A stretch of DNA of 64,000 nt from contig CM033400.1 of NCBI GenBank assembly GCA_019426215.1, positions 17,034,568 to 17,098,567 on the forward strand, written 5' to 3'. Under the pieces are notes generated by a model. The model did no database searches, was not told the DNA's origin, and saw only the letters and a program-made list of their open reading frames with translations. This document shows, one piece after another, positions 12,105-25,200 of the stretch. Positions within the stretch are counted from its first letter, which is position 1. Every line of letters begins with the position of its first letter. The DNA comes from Buddleja alternifolia. Its lineage: Eukaryota > Streptophyta > Magnoliopsida > Lamiales > Scrophulariaceae. A program made the translations under genes and the position numbers.

Positions 12105-13161
12105 TTACTTTTTCATTTTCTTTTACCTTTGACTTTCCTTCTTCTTAACACGTCACTGTTCTTTCCCTTTCATTTCCTTTTGTTTTTGTTTTTTTCTTAT
12201 TTTTGTTGCTTCTACCTCACTTCTGAAAAATACCAACCTTTAGTAATCATTAACTATTAGCACTTTAATCTTGGCATCCCTATAAGTTTTTTTAACAGTA
12301 TTTGTACAATGGCATGTGGAGTAACTTAGAGAAAGAATCTAGTGTGATTTGGGTTAATTTGATTCTTACGCTGCTTAAGATTTTCTTAAATATGTGTTGG
12401 GGAATATGGGCGGCAGTCGGCGATGGTGTTGCAAAATGTAGCAACAGTCGCCGATGGTGTTGCAGAAGGTGGCGGTGGTCGACGATTGGTTGTAAGCTCA
12501 ATTCTACCTTTTGAATTGCCACAACGCTGAGAAAATTTCTCTGATACAGAGTATAAATTTCCACATAATTTGTCGTATTATTGCGATGGATACAGAAGAC
12601 GGACGTTCTTTTGAAATTTACAGACATACGCATATTCAACGCGTACTGTATGCATATAAACTAACATAGTATGTACACCCAATCAATATACATATATGAA
12701 CACCACATCATATGCACACCATGCCATACCTATGTCACATCGTACGTACAATACAACATATGTACATCATACCTATAAAAATACCATATCTTGAATGAAT
12801 ACGTAAGCCACGTCGGACAGTTGATCAAACTGTACGTGTACACTACATACATACGTGCCAAATTAATACACACGTACGTAGACATATTTTTTTGGTACTT
12901 ATTCTCAAGCACGACGAGTATTCAGATAGGGATCAATTCACTTAGAAGAGAGTGGCTAGTTCCAAGTTCCAAGCAAGACCAACTCAATTGACAACCAAAT
13001 TAAGATGTCGTTCGTACATTTTATTGTTCTATATAAATGAGCGACATAGATGAACAAAGCCAAAGAGTCAAACTAATATCTTTTAATTACCAAAAGAAAA
13101 AAAACTAATATCGAGTGAATTAATAACAATAGCAATTAGCAACCCCTAAATTTGTTAAATG
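12105..13161. other. Intergenic spacer
   Basis: No supported gene. There is a short GC-richer patch at 12410-12490, where a phrase containing GCGATGGTGTTGCA occurs twice about 40 bp apart, and a run with many GTAC/CATAC words at 12600-12900. Neither could be assigned to a known element. Confidence 0.5.
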
Positions 13162-15453
13162 AATGGCTTCGTCTTCTTCGTCTACATCTTCTTCCACATC
13201 TTCATACATGTGCATACTCCATCGATACAATGCTTCTCTGATTTTGATTCTATTGCCTGAAGGATTCCTTATTTCGATCAAAAATTCGATGTCCCGAAAT
13301 TCTTGTCGTTGGATGAGAAAGTCATAGGAAGTCGCCCATTGGACATAAATCGATCGTTGGCCTCAATTGTTGATACTCGATCATCGGAAATAGATTCATC
13401 ACCACAGATAACTAGATCTGCTGAAGACGCTTCACTCCCGAAGTCGTACAAAGGTCAAATCCATGGTAATATACCGCTAAATGGGATACAATAAACGGAC
13501 GCGGGGGCTTTCTCGCTAGGGTTTGCTACTACAAATGGTAAACCATCTTCTTCACAGATTTTGGAGGCACCAAAACCTTTGCCAGCGCAACTGGGGTTTG
13601 ACGCAAAGTTTCTGCCACTTGCAGTCAGCAACACTTCTTCAACGCCGGCTAAATATCAAATGTAGATCCAGGTGTCCAGTACTCCATCTTTGTATATTGC
13701 CTCCTAGCACTACTCGATTTGCGAATGTGATCTCCAAAGCTTTACAAGAATCGCATTCATGGCAATATTGGTTCACGGGAGTTTTTGCAGCCACCGGCTG
13801 GTTCTTCCATGAAGCAGATCCAAGCTTTGTAAGATTGTGCAACGCCGCCATCTGGTAAATCTTTCTTAGGGTCTTTCAAAGGCGAGTCCACTACGTCTAC
13901 TGTACGGCCGATGAAGCCTAAGGTGGCCAAGCTAGGGTTAGGTAATTCACCTAGCAAGTCCGCGCCGTTGGAAGAGAAAAGCGTGCCAATTGGGTTTGCT
14001 ACAAACCTTATTACCGCAACTCCATTGAAAGTGGATCCAACAGCGAGGAAACCAATAGCTAATCCGTCGTTTTTGGTTAGCAATGTCCGAGTAGGGCCCA
14101 ATCCAGAAACTAGCAATGCACACCCTTTTCTTGTATCTAAACGCACCAGCCTACATTATGTACCACCCAAAATCATCAATGGGAAGAAGTTTGTTCGACC
14201 TGAATGGGAACATATTCAAGCGGGCATGCAACATTGGGAAAATACAACAGTTGAATACTTTATCGTAAGAAACCTTATTTTTTTGGTGTTAAGAAATACG
14301 TGCAATCAATTTGGAAGGGATTGATAGAGGTTAAAGCTACTAAGAATGGCTTCTATTTCTTTAAGTTTGAAACATATGACATGTTACGTGAGGTACTGGA
14401 AGGCGGACCATGGATGTATGAAGGTCAAGCTATCTTCCTTGAAAGATGGAAAGAGGGAATGACTCTTGAAAAACAAGTCCACAAAGAGGTTTCCGTGTGG
14501 GTTAAGTTACGTCATCTTCTAACTGAATATTGGACTTTGAATGGTCTTAGTACGGTTGCTAATGTTATTGGAAAGCACCACCTAGATGCCTTTACTTTAT
14601 TGATTGAACAAATTGACTATGCAAGTGTATGTGTTCTTATGACTATTAATGAGGAAATGTATTTGTGTTTTTACCATCTCTTAGTGGGGAATTCAATGGT
14701 ACATACAATATTGATGTTGAGTATGAATGGAAACCGCAAATTTGCTCGGCATACCATTCATTTGGTCATGTGATGAAAACTTGCCCTACTAAAGAATGGT
14801 CGTTCACCACCAGTCAACATTTATGTCCCGAAAAACAAGACGGATCCGACTCACAGCTCAGACAATGGCAGAGTGCAACACGTAAGAAAGATGACCCTCA
14901 TGACAACGATTTGGCTCTTCAAACTCGATCACCAAATAAAATGGGTAAGGTAGTCGGGAAAGATGTTAATGACTTTGTACCATTAACAAGTACATTTGCA
15001 AGTATGGTGGATGAATTGCTGAGTAGCACTTACGCACCGGATCAGGACCCTATTAGAAATGCAGCTCTTAATATTGCAGTTAAATGATTCCTGTATCTTT
15101 TTGGAGTGTTTGCGATTTGATCATTGATTCTTCTGTGCAAGGTCATGGGATTAGACAAGTTTGGAGGATCGCTTGGTGATATGTTGATTTCCAAGGGGAA
15201 GCATGGATTGGCTGTGTTCTAGTGGAATTGACCATGCTTTTTGGCGGAGCGTATTGTTGGCAGCTCAATGCATGACCTAGTCCTTGGCATAGCTTTTTAG
15301 GTTAATTTCATGTGTAGTGTTTTTATGTCTAGGATTAGTCATTGAGTTCTAGTTAATTTTTAGATTGGCTCATCGAAGGAGCTTCCTTTGTATGAAATAC
15401 TGTTTCTCCTTTATTTTATGAAATTGAACTTTCCAAAAAATATATATATATAT
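13162..15453 (+). mobile_element. Internally deleted L1-type LINE
   Basis: A LINE ORF1 remnant is followed after only about 340 bp by a LINE-like 3' end: TATGAAATTGAACTTTCC and a short A-run that grades into TA repeats (15435-15453). This tail resembles the one ending the L1 fragment near 59.88 kb. ORF2 (endonuclease and reverse transcriptase) is absent, so the copy was deleted or transposed as a short non-autonomous derivative. The 5' boundary is set at the first plausible ATG and is uncertain; no flanking target duplication was found. Confidence 0.65.
13303..15087 (+). pseudogene. LINE ORF1 pseudogene (DUF4283 / CCHC type)
   Basis: Successive frames (about 13303-13494, 13523-13858, 13911-14324, 14300-14773, 14665-15087) give one protein broken by at least four frameshifts or stops. 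The middle segment (KFVRPEWEHIQAGMQHWENT, then KNGFYFFKFETYDMLREVL, GGPWMYEGQAIFLERW, VWVKLRHL) is the DUF4283 nucleic-acid-binding domain of plant L1 ORF1 and related transposon proteins. A knuckle follows (CSAYHSFGHVMKTCP) whose second cysteine is replaced by tyrosine. The C-terminal part is polar. Family experience places it as a transposon gene and not a host gene. It lies about 1.2 kb downstream of the MLH3 stop, on the opposite strand. Confidence 0.8.
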
Positions 15454-16244
15454 CTCCTCATCCATTCAAATTCAAGTGTAACACATTAGGGAATAACTAA
15501 TGTTGTGGAGCTACTGCTTACCCCTTTTTTAGGATCAAAATTATAACATTTTAAGAACTGCAGATGTAGCACGTAGGGTTGGACAAAATCTATAGCCAGA
15601 CCCTCATGGTCCGGTCTCTTGTCTACTGGTTTTTCCATTTCTGTTTATGTCACCCAAAACTTCACAGTTCACGAAAACCAACATCGTAGGCATATTTTAG
15701 AAGGCTCCAGCATCTCAAGTTGAGATTGAACTGGGCCTTGCAATGAATTTTAGTATTGTGAACCATCTCAAGGCCAAATAGCAATTGTGTACACTTACAA
15801 GATATCTGTTCATGGTCAATCAAAGCAAAATTCTAGTAATGAACTAAGAATAATATCATAATATGGGCTTAGCTTATGAGCAAGTGCTAGAAAGACATCC
15901 TTTGTACAGTTTTCTCCCATAATGAGGCAAATATACATTTACCTTATCGGCTCTTTCCCCAGGGAGGTAGAGTTTCCTGTAATTTGAGGAGTCAGTACAG
16001 AAGCTCAGCTCCACTTCTATGGATTGACGGTTCTTACGCTAAACTAAGAAACTTTAACATGTATTACACATTCTGGTTGCGAATGGAACTGTAAAAAGGG
16101 GTGATTACCCATAATTGTTATGTGCTTTTAGCAAGGGTTCAAATAGTTGAACACAGAGTACAACATAAAAACATACCGTATTTTACGAGCTCATTTTACA
16201 GACAGGAGTCCAAGAGCTATAATGAACACAAAGGGGCGTACAGA
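15454..16244. other. 3' flank of MLH3
   Basis: No gene found. The right-hand part is expected to hold the MLH3 3' UTR and polyadenylation site on the minus strand, but no clear AATAAA was found within the first 150 bases after the stop. Confidence 0.5.
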
Positions 16245-19200
16245 CTAAGATAGGGCAGAGCTTAGACGGTTTGTAGAACGCTTCAAACTGAATTTATGTT
16301 GACATAACCCATGCCACGGCCCATGTGAAGCATGCTTTGCAATCTTGTTATGCAACAAATCCAGGTCGAGAAGAGGAACAGTTGTTGGTCGCCCATGAGC
16401 ACACTGGTGAAAAGAAAAAAGACAGGATAAGCAGGAATAGTACATGGACCCATACATGGACACATAAACAAACAAAATCCAATTTACATGTCATTTTACA
16501 CTCTCTATTTTATTGATTATAATCAGCTCACCTGGAAACAAAGAGAAGTCCGTTTCAGCTCTTCAACAATGAGGGAACATTCTGAAGGGAGCAATGTGTC
16601 TCCAAACATTATTGCACCTATTTATCACATCAACTAATGAAAAATTAGACGTAGAAGTTTTAATTCCTTCGTTGTTCATTCCCTTTCATTCTATTCTTTC
16701 TTTTATAATAAAATTACCTGCAGGCCCCCTCACTTTAGTGCTAATTACAAAAAAACAAAAAGACTTTCAAAATTACATTAAGTTCCCTCATGTTAAGGCA
16801 TCTTGCAATTACAACCCCCTTGTATTTAAAAATTCTTACAATTTCACCTTCTGTAAACCTTACAAACAGACCCTTGAGGAGGTCTCGTAATTACCAAAAG
16901 TCAGGTGGTTTATGTAATTAGCACTAAAGTGAGGGGGTGTGCATGTAATTCACCCTTCTTTTTATCATTTTTTTCCTCATTTAGTACTCAAGCTTTGGGC
17001 CAGGACTAGGGACGCTGAGTTGGCTTCAAATTATATTTAAACAACATAGAATCTCGTTAGCACTTAAGGAGGTGGACTTGTACCCCTGCATGCTTTGTTA
17101 TTAAGAAGGCGATGAACGGATGGAGGTATGTTTGATGACCCATCTGTATCAGCAAGCTGCAGAACAAGGGGAAAAATAGGTTAAAGATTGCGGGAGCACT
17201 GCCGGTCGATGAATTATAAAGGCAATAAAGAAACATTGGCAGCTATAAAAATCCAGCCAAGAAATTTACCTGTTGAAGGAATTCTAGGAGATCGGTATCA
17301 GTTAAATTAACACCCAAAATGCACGGTACCTGAAATTTCAATGGTGTTTGCTTTTAGGAAAATTTCCTGGAGAGAAATGATAAGATCCCACATTGACGAA
17401 ATTTCATCTTGTAAAGAATTTGAGTTCAAAACATCGAAACTTGTCATATAAAGCTACGACATCAAGTGCCAAAAATAACTACAGATCTTCAGAGTCTAGA
17501 AACAACTTATTATGGCTAGATGGTTACAAGTAGGGATGGCAACGGGCCGGTTCCGGGTCGGTTCTTGAGGATCCGGAACCGGAACCGCATCAATTTTTGG
17601 GACCCGGAACCGGAACCGCATAATCAAGGACCCGGAACCGCGGTTACAAGTAGGGATGGCAACGGGCCGGTTCCGGGTCGGTTCTTGAGGATCCGGAACC
17701 GGAACCGCATAAATTTTTGGGACCCTGAACCGGAACCGCATAATCAAGGACCCGGAACCGCTAGACCCGCGGGTACCCGCGAGTATTGTTTTTACACTAT
17801 CGCTTGCGGATACCAGCGAGAACCGGAACCGCAAGACATTTTTTTTTTTTTGCATACATTATACATACACATACACATACATTATATACATATACATACA
17901 TTATATATACACATTATAAATACAAAAAACAAAATTTAATAAAATTCATTTTCTTGTGCTAAATGTCTCTGTCTTTGTCTTTCAAAATGTGTCTGTCTTT
18001 AACCTACCAATAACAAGGAATAAAATTATTCAATTACTAAAACACCCTTCCACACAACTCCAAGCCCCACCGCTGCTGTCGGTGCCCCCACCACTGTCAT
18101 CTTCAAAAACCCCTCTTTCTTACATACATTATACATACACATATACATACAGTTTTTACTTCTCCTTCCCGATCCCAACATCAGGACTAGTAGTAATAAT
18201 CTTTATCACTGTCTCTTGTTCATTACGCGTTCAATTCAACCATTCAATCTTCCCCCCTCTCTCTCTTATATATATATTTTCTGTTTTGCTAGAGAGAGAG
18301 AGATGAGAGAGAGATATTCTGTTTTGCTTGAAAGTTGGGGAAATTATGTTTTCAGCTGCCAAGAATTCAAGGTATATATTTTCAATTTTTTAAATTTGGT
18401 TTTTTTTTTTGGGAAAAAAAAAAAAAAAGCGGTTCCAGGTCGGTTCTGGGTTGAACCCGGAACCGAACCGGAACCGCTAGGACCCGTATAAGCTGGAACC
18501 GGAACCGGATCCGGTTAGAGATGGGGGAACCGGAACCGTCGGGGCGGTTCCGGGTCCAACCCGGACCCGTTGCCATCCCTAGTTATAAGCAAGAAATGTC
18601 CACTTACATCTAAATAGAGAGGACGAAATCATGAGGTTAAAAGGGTAAAAGAGGAATACAACAGTTAAGCAAGATTATGACTAGTCAGTCAGGCCACAAA
18701 AAATCTCAAGCTGACACTCATTTCAGAACATGCAAAATAGTTGAAGGCATAGATTTAACTATAAGTACCAAAAGGAGTTAGAGCATTACCGCAAGAAGTT
18801 TAATAGCGGTTGACTTTTTGTGTAGAAAATCTAAATGTCTGCATGCAGAAATACCAGAATAACATGAGAATTGTCTATCCCGTTATATTAGAAAACAAGC
18901 TATGTAACAGCAGAAGCCCATGTCGCAATAACACTTGTTGTTATTGGCATGTTTCCACTGAAAGCATGCAAGTTATGTCTCAAACTTTTGCTGAGAAGAA
19001 TGATGATTACTTCGTGAAGGAACTTGTCTCCTGGCAATGGATATTGCAGATCCAACCCCATGTCTGAATTTGTTCAGCATAATTATGCAATAACTGATAA
19101 CCAATTTCAGGCAAGACCTGTACCCAATGTTGATTAACATCAAAATCTATTCTAGAAAAACTTAGGGAAGACAGGTTTTAATATGAAAAAAAACATGATG

Positions 19201-22200
19201 ATTCCCACATGAGATAAAAATGAACATACCAAATCTCGGCCATCATCGAGATAGGTGATTGTCTTCATTTCACCAGATAGCACCTAATATTATCACTGGA
19301 TAAGTAAATCACACAATACGAAGCATTTTTACTACCTTAGATCAGCTGACTATTTTACCTTATGACGTAATTCTTCCAATTTAATCCTTTCATCAGCAGC
19401 ATGCTGTAAAACAACACCAAAGATTAATCCATCTAAAATTTCAAAATCATTCAGATTCAGTTGCAAGCATGTAACTTTATGTGAAAACATCCATATGTGC
19501 TTATGCATAATTCAATTCCTATTTGGCAACCTTTATACAGAATCCTGTGATGCGGGACGCATCTTAGTTTGTTTAAGGTAAATAGTATAAAGGTTGAAAA
19601 GAGATGCAGACAAGGAAAAGAAGAAAAAGGACAAGAAGATTAAGAAAATATGCGTAATTTTGGAATCTCTCTAAAGCTGAAATAAAACCCTAGAATTCCG
19701 AGATTCTCTGTCGAAAGAGAGTTGATTGAGTATCACTATTAAAATTGTGAGAATTGCAAAAACTGAACTCTATTCTTCAAGATCTGAAATGAGAGAGGTA
19801 ACAACGTATTAAAGCTTCTAGACACCTTATTATATTCAGAAAATAACTAGAAAGTACTCGGATCAAGGAAATCGTTCTTGAACAAAATTTTTGCAAAACT
19901 AATTATTTCAAGACTAATTCCTGACTGGAGAAGATTACAATAAAATAAGAAAAAAGAAATAAAATACTTGAAAGTCCAATTCTAGCAAAATATTAAATAG
20001 CTCCAAGTGAACAAAAACTATCAAGCGCCTCTGGACTCGTTAATACTGCCAAAACTATCTTTACATGCTTTTCAATTTTTTCCCCTTGCTTTCTTCTTCT
20101 CGCATAAATAGTGTGACCTATGACTCGAGTCCTTTCCAGGGATCAACATATTTTTCCATAAAGAAGAAGTAAAAGAGTAAATGCTAGAAATGTACTTGTG
20201 AAACTACATTAGTTTGTAATGCAGTGATCAAACAAGAACCAAGATATTCAAAAAGAGATGAGGTAAAGAATGTTCTGGAGTCGCTTCGAGAAATGCAAAA
20301 ACCTGATCAATTATAGCGAGGGTTTTTCCAGCCACAACTGCAATGAATTTCTTATCAACCTGATTGAGAACTTTGGCATCCGCAAGCGAAGCCCTGTCGA
20401 TGGATTTAGGAACTAAGGAATCACCAGCAAAGAGCAAGATGTCGGAAGAGATGTCGAGGATAATTTCCTGATTTTTGTAATCATGCCGTATGCTTCTACC
20501 CTGTATAGTATGATAAAAGCTTATTTTACTGAAACAGGGAATTGAAGAACCCGCAGAAAACACAGCAATTACACGGACAATTCTTAACAGTCGGTGAGGA
20601 ACTTAACTGCAGTTGGTAAACAACAATCCCGCCATTTCTCCCCAGTGTGAAAGGAATCCTGGATTTCCTTCAGATCCAGACCTGAAGAATTAGAATTTTA
20701 TCATTGACAAGGCCTGTAATGGATGACAACTTATACCCTAAGATTTTTCAATTTTATGCACTAATATGTTGTCTTAAAAAGGTGTAGGTAGGAAAAATAT
20801 CAAGTAAATTCAGAGAACTCAAAAAGTACTTAAACATGCCAAGAAGGCAAAAACTTCCTCAAGGTGACAACAAAAAGAAAATTATTCTTGGCATAAAGAA
20901 AAAGCTTACAGTCAACAGGCTCCACATTGATGCATTGGTCTTTCTTTCGTGATCTTCCATTCTGAATTGTAACGACTTCTGGGGTCACTTCTAAACCTGG
21001 TCTGCAAGGAAGACAAAATTAGATAACAGTTAAAATTTGATCTAAATTGTTTGGAACAAGGTTATAAGAATCTACCTTTTATAAACTGAGCAATCCACTA
21101 CTGATTCTTTTGTCGGAGACGGTACACATTTCACGTTCCTGCTTTCTGCATGAAGTTGTGCATGATTTGAGTTGCTATATTCTGCACAAAATATAGTATT
21201 TATTTGTCGTCCTTCTGTAGTTAAATTAATGAACAAAAGTTGAGTATTTAGAGCTAACTCGTTGAGGAAAGTGTTGTACGGATATTCTGGAAATTGATTT
21301 TTGCAGACAACACATTCGACGAATCAGTCAAATTCAAATATCTCGTCTTCCCTTCGTAAAATGGTGGGGCTGAATGACTTCTTACTGAGCTTTTCTTTCT
21401 GTTAAACCTCATCTCCAGATTTCTACTATCGGATCTTCCACATTCATGCTCTGTGGGAGGAGTGTCATAGAATGATGGCACAGAGTAATTTATGGGACTT
21501 TCTTTACCATAGGATGGTAAAGGAGACCAATCTGTTTCACTAAATCGTTTGAAAGGCTTTGGAGAGAACAAATTCTCAAACTCACCCAAATGAACTTCAC
21601 CAATTTCCCTCTTACGGATGGGGCAACCTTTGGGATTAGGGAAAAAGTTCACAACGGAGCACTTTTGCTGCTGCCAACTCTCTTTTATATTTAAATTGCT
21701 GTATGTAAGATCTTCATCTTCTCTGTGAGCAAAATACCCACGTATAGTATCTTTGCCAAACTCAGAGTAACCTTCGACATAACTTTTGTAAACAGAATCA
21801 TTGTCGTCAACCTGAAAATTAATCCCAATATTTTGCTCTGCTCTCGTAGGAGACCATCCAGACCTGAAAGACTGCTGACTGGAACTGCATTTCCAAACTT
21901 GTTTAGAGTCGGATAGATTATTTTTAAGTATTAAAGGAAACTTTACGGAGTCTCTTACGGGAGACTCTGATCTTCCTAGCAAGTCATATTTAATCAATGG
22001 AGAGGATTGAAATGGTGTTTTTTCATTGCACTGTAGATCTTTTCCACAAATGACCAGGTCGATTTCATCCACCATAATACCATCATGATCAACCCACTCT
22101 TTTTTATAAACCTCATCACCTCCATATTCAAATACTTCATCACTTGCAGGTGATTTTCTGCAATGCAGCAACTCTCTTTCAAAGGAACAACTCCTGAGAA

Positions 22201-25200
22201 ATGATTTCCTGGGGTCCTGGTTAATATTCATATCATCAATATATTTAAGACAATCAACAGAGATCCCTCTTTCTATTGATATGTTATCAATGTCATCATC
22301 AAATGTTGGCAAGATATCCTTCAATACCAAAGATGATATCCTATCCTGTTGCCTACCATCTCTAGATGCCACAAATTGGTGATGGGCCGGAGAGAAAACA
22401 CTGCAAGGAGATAGATGGCTGCTACTCTCTCTGTTTATAGTTAATCTGTAACCAGCAAGAGATTCATCACATGATCGACTTAGGTAGTCCGTTTCAGATA
22501 GCAAACCTGCCCCAATTTGATGCTTGTTAAGCTCAGAAACTTTTGTGGAAGGCTTTCCACATGAAAAACCACACTCTTCCCAAGCCGGCATGTTTTCGTA
22601 ATCTTGACATAATTTTTTCTGCTTTGAGGAGCGAAGATCTAGAGAAGTTTGGCAGTTCTGTTTCCTGCACTTACTTTTTCCACTTTCAAAAGTACCTCTC
22701 ACATATTTTCCTGACGCATGGAAAAAATTATCAGCAACAAAAGAAATGGAACTATTAGAATTTTACTGTTTCATTAGTCCGCAGCTCATTCTATAGAATA
22801 CAGCACACAACATCTAACATATATAATTGGGGGTGCAGAGAGAAGAAAAATGAGAGTAATCACTGAATACAGAGTTTCATAACCATTCAAACAATTACCA
22901 CTAATAAGGACTTAGCAACTATATACAATAATATATTTGGTGCAAGATACTTATGTCAGGGCTCCAGTGCTTCTGATTTTGTCTTGCATAACGCAGCTCC
23001 CGAAAAATCAGCACGAGCTCAATGTACTACCACAGTTGATAGTCTATCTATGCATGAGATTAGAATGGCTATTTTAAGCTTGAAATATGTGCTGAGCGTG
23101 TGAACTGTAAAGTACAAGGATTCTAATTCAGGCAGAGCAGGAGAATATACAAGGAGCAAGAAATAGCTTTAGCAATTTCATAGATATTGGGAGGTCATCA
23201 AAATCCTCTTGAGAAAACTCTCAGTACTTAAGCTAGACAACACAATGTTTATCTACAGATTAAGTAGGTTGGTTTAATTAAGGAGTCCTTTGGAGTTTAT
23301 ACAACCCCCAACTTTTCTTCAAGAAAAGTGTGTTGAGATAAGAATTCAAAGTGAACTTGTGATGAGAACGAGATATCCTGTAAATAAGTATATTTAGAGT
23401 TGGTCAAGGTTATTCAACCAAAATAGATTGCATAAGAATTGATTGACATAGTTTGGATTCAGCACTGTCATTGAAGATTGCTAGATAGACCAGCTTGAGA
23501 AAGTGTTTAGGTGGTAAAAGGCAAGTCTAGGAGGAGTAGCAAACTAGATGACATAAAACGATGTAATTAAGAAAAGCGTCGTTGTTTTAACGTTGGAAAA
23601 AATCCAGATGGTACGCAATAATGCAGATAGCACGGACAAGATTCCATATGTTTGAGCCCACATAAGCATAGAACGAGATTTTGTCAAGTGAATTGAGTCA
23701 AAAACCCTCTGCCGTGGCAGATAACCTTTTCTTTGAAGACACAAATATGAACTGAAATATATGAAAAGCTTAGAAATGTATCAATCAGCTCAGTTGTCCA
23801 TTACCATGGGAGATATTTTCGGCCCAAAGACGCATGACCCCATTCTCAACGAAAGCAAGTACGGGACCCCAATCCTGATACAGAAAAGCAAATAAATGCA
23901 ATAAATACTTGGATCATAATTGACCATATATTCCTCAACAGAAAATACAGGTCCTTTTTATGGAAACATAAAATTGCTAAAAGCAGCAGCAGATAATAAT
24001 AACATATCAATTCATTGACAGCCAGCGTTGGACAGAAAGCATGTCAAGAGATACGTTGAGTCACAGAACAAGGGGAAGTACCCTCCACTTCACATAACTG
24101 TAATAAAGTTGACTTAAACTCAGTATGAAATCCTAAACCAACTTTAAACTCGGTATGAAATCCTAAACCAAAAACCAGTCTGCATTCTCTTGAGTTGATA
24201 AACCAAGACATAATCAAAGACAGAATAGAATGTGTGATATCATAATTGCGTGTAGGTTTTCCCTTTTGCATTCCCATGGCACATTGGCAACAAAGTAAAG
24301 GAGCACAAGTACATGCTATTTTCACAGTTTTTCCAAAAACCATTATATGAGTTCAGAGTAGGTGCATTTTGAAATTTCCGCACCCCGCATAAATTATAGA
24401 ATTCATGGTCAGAAAAGGAATCACTACCTTAAATTCCACTAAGGTTCTCGATCGCTCAGAAGGAATTACATCATAATAAGATCTTGGGCAGTATAAATTC
24501 AAAATGAATGTTGGACAAACATCACACTTGTTTCCCTTCTCGCTTACAAAAACAGGGGCAGGCTGCCAAGAATTTGACAATTCAAATTTAGCAGCCAACT
24601 GATTCAGTAGTTTGTGTATTTGTCCCTTGCAGATAAATCTTGAGTTGATGTCTACACTTATGATTAAGAAAAAACTAACACATCACATCTTCCAAATACA
24701 GGTTCATCCACCAATAACAACTCTAAAAGGACCACTGTAGACGTGGATACAGACATACTGGATTGCCTGCAAGCAACCAACAATTGATTAGAAATCAGAA
24801 GCTGGTTTAAAATCCCTCAATCCGAAAATAATGAATCCCTTGTTACAGTTGACTGTTATTTTGACTTTTTTTCTTAGTGCAATATAAGTAATTTAGTCAA
24901 CATTTTCTATACCTAATTGACTTAAGTTTCGCATGTTTATTAACATAAAAGATTTATCAAAACTAACAGGTTAAGTTAGCGAAACAAATTAAAGTGTTTT
25001 GACTTTTTATAGTAGCAAAGGGAGCCATTATATTGGGACAAGAGGAGTATATTACATTGTCAAAAATCAGTGAGCTATACCTTTGAAGAGAAAATTTCAC
25101 GAGGATCAGAAATATAGCCAGAAAGCTTCAATTCACCATCAGATACATTCAATTCATAGAAAGCACCAGAATTCTCAATCCCGAAATTACTAAAAAGTAT

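Noticed and set aside
17520..17939. Overlapping open frames on both strands with repeated RNRNR / PEPEP residues
   Set aside because: These are by-products of the GGAACC-rich hAT MITE and its 120-bp duplication; frames are open because the repeat lacks stop codons.
24849..25052. Possible Stowaway MITE in MLH3 intron 8
   Set aside because: Only one end (GGGACAAGAGGAGTA) resembles the family terminus; no left terminus or matching TA boundary was found.
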